Part shown: positions 62,423-64,000 of the stretch, one piece after another
Numbering within the stretch: the first letter of the stretch is position 1
Layout: every line of letters begins with the position of its first letter
NCBI GenBank assembly: GCA_029863645.1
Contig: JAOTVA010000004.1
Location: 25,444 to 89,443 of the forward strand
DNA length: 64,000 nt
Reading direction: 5' to 3'
Origin: Gemmatimonadota bacterium
GTDB lineage: Bacteria; Gemmatimonadota; Gemmatimonadetes; Longimicrobiales; Gaopeijiaceae
Program-made: the position numbers and the translations under genes
The notes under the pieces: model-generated
Seen by the model: only the letters and a program-made list of their open reading frames with translations
Told to the model about the DNA's origin: nothing
The model's database searches: none

Positions 62423-62727
62423 GGGGTTGGGTTTCGGGAGAGCCGGGTGGGCGCAGAGGGTTGGCAGCCTGGGAAGCTAGAAAACGCACGTGGGGGGGTC
62501 AACGCACGACTTAGACGGGGGGACGCACCGCTCCACGCTTTTCGGGGCGGGCGCGCGGCCACACGCCCCCTTGGCGAGGGCGCTGCGCTCCGGACGCAAG
62601 CGTCCGAGCCTCGCCGCGGGGGCGTGTGGCCGCGCGCCTACAGCCTTTACGGGTGGCGCGTTCTCCCGACGCGGGGCGTTGGCCTGCGCGCGACACGGGG
62701 GCGGGCTGGCCGCTTTTCGCTTGGAGG
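62423..62727. other. 305-base gene-free gap upstream of prs
   Basis: No plausible gene or tRNA. Contents: a short leader next to prs with GGGTGGG/GGGTTGG runs, a C/G-rich palindrome at 62551-62637 listed separately, and a GC-rich spacer up to the end of the GWxTD-like gene. The predicted ORFs here are shadows with poor codon bias. Confidence 0.6.
62551..62637. repeat. 87-nt GC-rich imperfect palindrome
   Basis: Outer arms GCGCGCGGCCACACGCCCCC and GGGGGCGTGTGGCCGCGCGC are perfect 20-base inverted repeats. Inside, GGCGAGG pairs with CCTCGCC, and the tip CGGACGC-2-GCGTCCG forms a third stem. There is no T-tract on either side, so a simple intrinsic terminator is unlikely. The three-tier form suggests a repeated extragenic palindrome or miniature mobile hairpin. 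No second copy was noticed in this window. Confidence 0.75.
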
Positions 62728-64000
62728 CTACTCGACGACCTGGAAGTCCTTGGTGACTACTACGTCGGAGCGGGTGGCGGTGCGGACGGTTAGGGTGATT
62801 CGGTAGTCGCCGGGGTCTAGGGGGGGGAGGTCGAGGTTCAGGTGGCGGAACTGATGGGTAGGGTAGTCGGGGGCGGGTTCTTGCCAGGATAGGGCCAAGG
62901 GCTGGGGGCGATCGGCGAGTCCGAGGAACTCACCGATGCGGCGGAATACGTTGCGCCCTCCGCGCTCGACGGAGAGCTCGTACTCCACGGTCTCGGGCCT
63001 GAACCCGAGGCCGCTGAGCTCCCATGCGATCGCGAGGGGATCGCTGGACTGAACGCCCGGGCGCACCAGGGCACTCGGAAGGGCCTCCTCCAGAGACCGG
63101 GGGGGGCGTTCCGTACCGCGCAGCAGGAGGATGTCCGACGCGGTGGCGATGTCCTCTGGGGCGCGCGCTACCCGCACTCCCATCCGAGCCCGGCCGGCCC
63201 GCCGGCGCTCGGGGCTCCAGCTCTCCACCGACACCACGTAGTCGCCCAGAGGGACGTCGAGCATCAGCGCCCCCTCGCCCGCCTCGACGATCTGCACGGA
63301 GCCATCGCCACCGGCGATCGGGACCGCGAAGAGACCAATCCGGTCGCTCATGCCGGCCTGATCTCCGGCATCGAGCCAAGGGCGCGGATGGCGATGGGCC
63401 GCATGGAAGGTGGTGTCCTCTGGTAAGTAGGGAAGTCCCACGAGGACGGTCCGATCGCCGCGGGGGAATACGGCCACCACAGACTCGATCGGCAGAAGGA
63501 CCGGGGCGTAGCGGGGCGCATAGAGACTTCGCGGCTCGCGTCGATCGGCCACCAAGTCCTCGGGCGCCGCGGCGGATAGGTCCCGCCACGCGGCCGCAGA
63601 TGGCAGATAGTCCCGCCCCTCGGGGTGTTTGTGGCCGATCGCGCCCTCCCGCCCCACGAACATCGTATGAATCGTCCGTTCCCAGCCCAGCTCCCATCCG
63701 TGGCGGACCGTCAGTTCTTCGAGGTCGGTGCTCCAGCGGATGCCATAAGGGTTTCTCGCGTCTTCCTTGAGGGTCGAGACGGTCCAGCGGGCGTAGTGCT
63801 CCGTGAGGCGATCGTTGCCGTCGACCAGGTAGAGAGGGTCGGCGAGGATCCAGAGCGTCGCGAGTGCCGCCGCGAGGGAGTCGGGGCCGGCTGTTGTGGC
63901 GTCTCGGAGGTCGCCCCGGACTGCCCGTTCCACGGCGCGCTCTGGAATCCGCCACTCCAGAGCGGCCTCGGGAGGCATGAGGTCCAACGCGGTCTCGAAT
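62728..64000 (-). CDS. GWxTD-like domain protein, 5' end outside window
   Basis: The frame stays open to the window edge (FETALDLMPPEAALEWRIPE), so the TTG start in the track is not real and the N-terminus is missing. About 420 residues are visible. Early part: ILADPLYLVDGNDRLTEHYA, then TLKEDARNPYGIRWSTDLEE, a pattern resembling the GWxTD domain of Gemmatimonadota and Acidobacteriota secreted proteins, though the hallmark reads IRWSTD. Then a FPRGDRTVLVGLPYLPED section and C-terminal beta-sandwich repeats ending in RTATRSDVVVTKDFQVVE. Function unknown; probably exported. Confidence 0.6.
   Translation of the reverse strand, partial: FETALDLMPPEAALEWRIPERAVERAVRGDLRDATTAGPDSLAAALATLWILADPLYLVDGNDRLTEHYARWTVSTLKEDARNPYGIRWSTDLEELTVRHGWELGWERTIHTMFVGREGAIGHKHPEGRDYLPSAAAWRDLSAAAPEDLVADRREPRSLYAPRYAPVLLPIESVVAVFPRGDRTVLVGLPYLPEDTTFHAAHRHPRPWLDAGDQAGMSDRIGLFAVPIAGGDGSVQIVEAGEGALMLDVPLGDYVVSVESWSPERRRAGRARMGVRVARAPEDIATASDILLLRGTERPPRSLEEALPSALVRPGVQSSDPLAIAWELSGLGFRPETVEYELSVERGGRNVFRRIGEFLGLADRPQPLALSWQEPAPDYPTHQFRHLNLDLPPLDPGDYRITLTVRTATRSDVVVTKDFQVVE

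Noticed and set aside
62490-62756. ORFs in the prs upstream gap
   Set aside because: They read through the perfect palindrome and have repetitive, non-protein-like composition.

Overview
The window is GC-rich, densely packed bacterial chromosome (roughly two-thirds GC by eye). It comes from a Gram-negative, outer-membrane-bearing organism: it has a TonB-dependent receptor, a TolC-type protein, RseP, LepB and sec-type signal peptides. Several features point to Gemmatimonadota or a near relative in the FCB-side phyla: a short primary sigma factor without region 1.1, an MglA GTPase, an alternative GlmU-family nucleotidyltransferase, a GWxTD-like protein, a BshB1-type deacetylase and K+-type HppA. 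That placement is inference. Nearly everything is core chromosome; no phage, insertion sequence, CRISPR array or tRNA was seen.

Layout. 1-2909 (+): 3' part of a mannose-1-phosphate guanylyltransferase, a GlmU-family nucleotidyltransferase and a WalJ-like metallo-hydrolase. 2906-12840 (-): a long core cluster lepB, rpoD/sigA, rplM-rpsI, rpsB-tsf, pyrH, frr, uppS, cdsA, dxr, rseP, covering translation, isoprenoid/undecaprenyl and phospholipid precursors and envelope proteolysis; many junctions are 4-base stop/start overlaps. 12986-15983: a secreted metzincin-like protease, then a BtuB-like receptor under a clear cobalamin riboswitch. 16088-21623 (-): sigma54-type response regulator, ThpR, MscS channel, EamA transporter, ComM. 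21766-24616 (+): three-gene proton-translocating transhydrogenase. 24627-32314: a giant NtrY-like histidine kinase with a downstream RsbRD-like protein, an exported protein, and an OmpR/EnvZ-type two-component pair. 32526-38409 (+): small secreted protein, then TolC, HlyD/MacA-like adaptor and two MacB-type permeases without an ATPase gene. 38420-41804: BshB1-like deacetylase, a HIRAN-like small ORF, cysteine desulfurase and MnmA (sulfur relay to tRNA). 41794-50871 (-): DnaJ, GrpE, CinA, PgsA, MglA, a small membrane protein, RecR, YbaB, DnaX, SRP RNA, YraN and DAHP synthase. 50904-55188: smc (with an apparent one-base frameshift near its 5' end) coupled to a degenerate ParA-like membrane protein. 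55367-57797: RsfS, L9, a DUF2232-like membrane protein and a fused S6-S18 ribosomal protein. 57967-64000: HppA, Pth, L25/Ctc, Prs and a GWxTD-like protein running off the end.

The most notable points are the single-ORF fusion of ribosomal proteins S6 and S18, the SRP RNA whose apical loop departs from the usual GGAA tetraloop, the HIRAN-like ORF whose coding signal extends upstream of any canonical start codon, the ATPase-less tripartite transporter operon, the apparent smc frameshift, and an 87-nt GC-rich near-palindrome upstream of prs.
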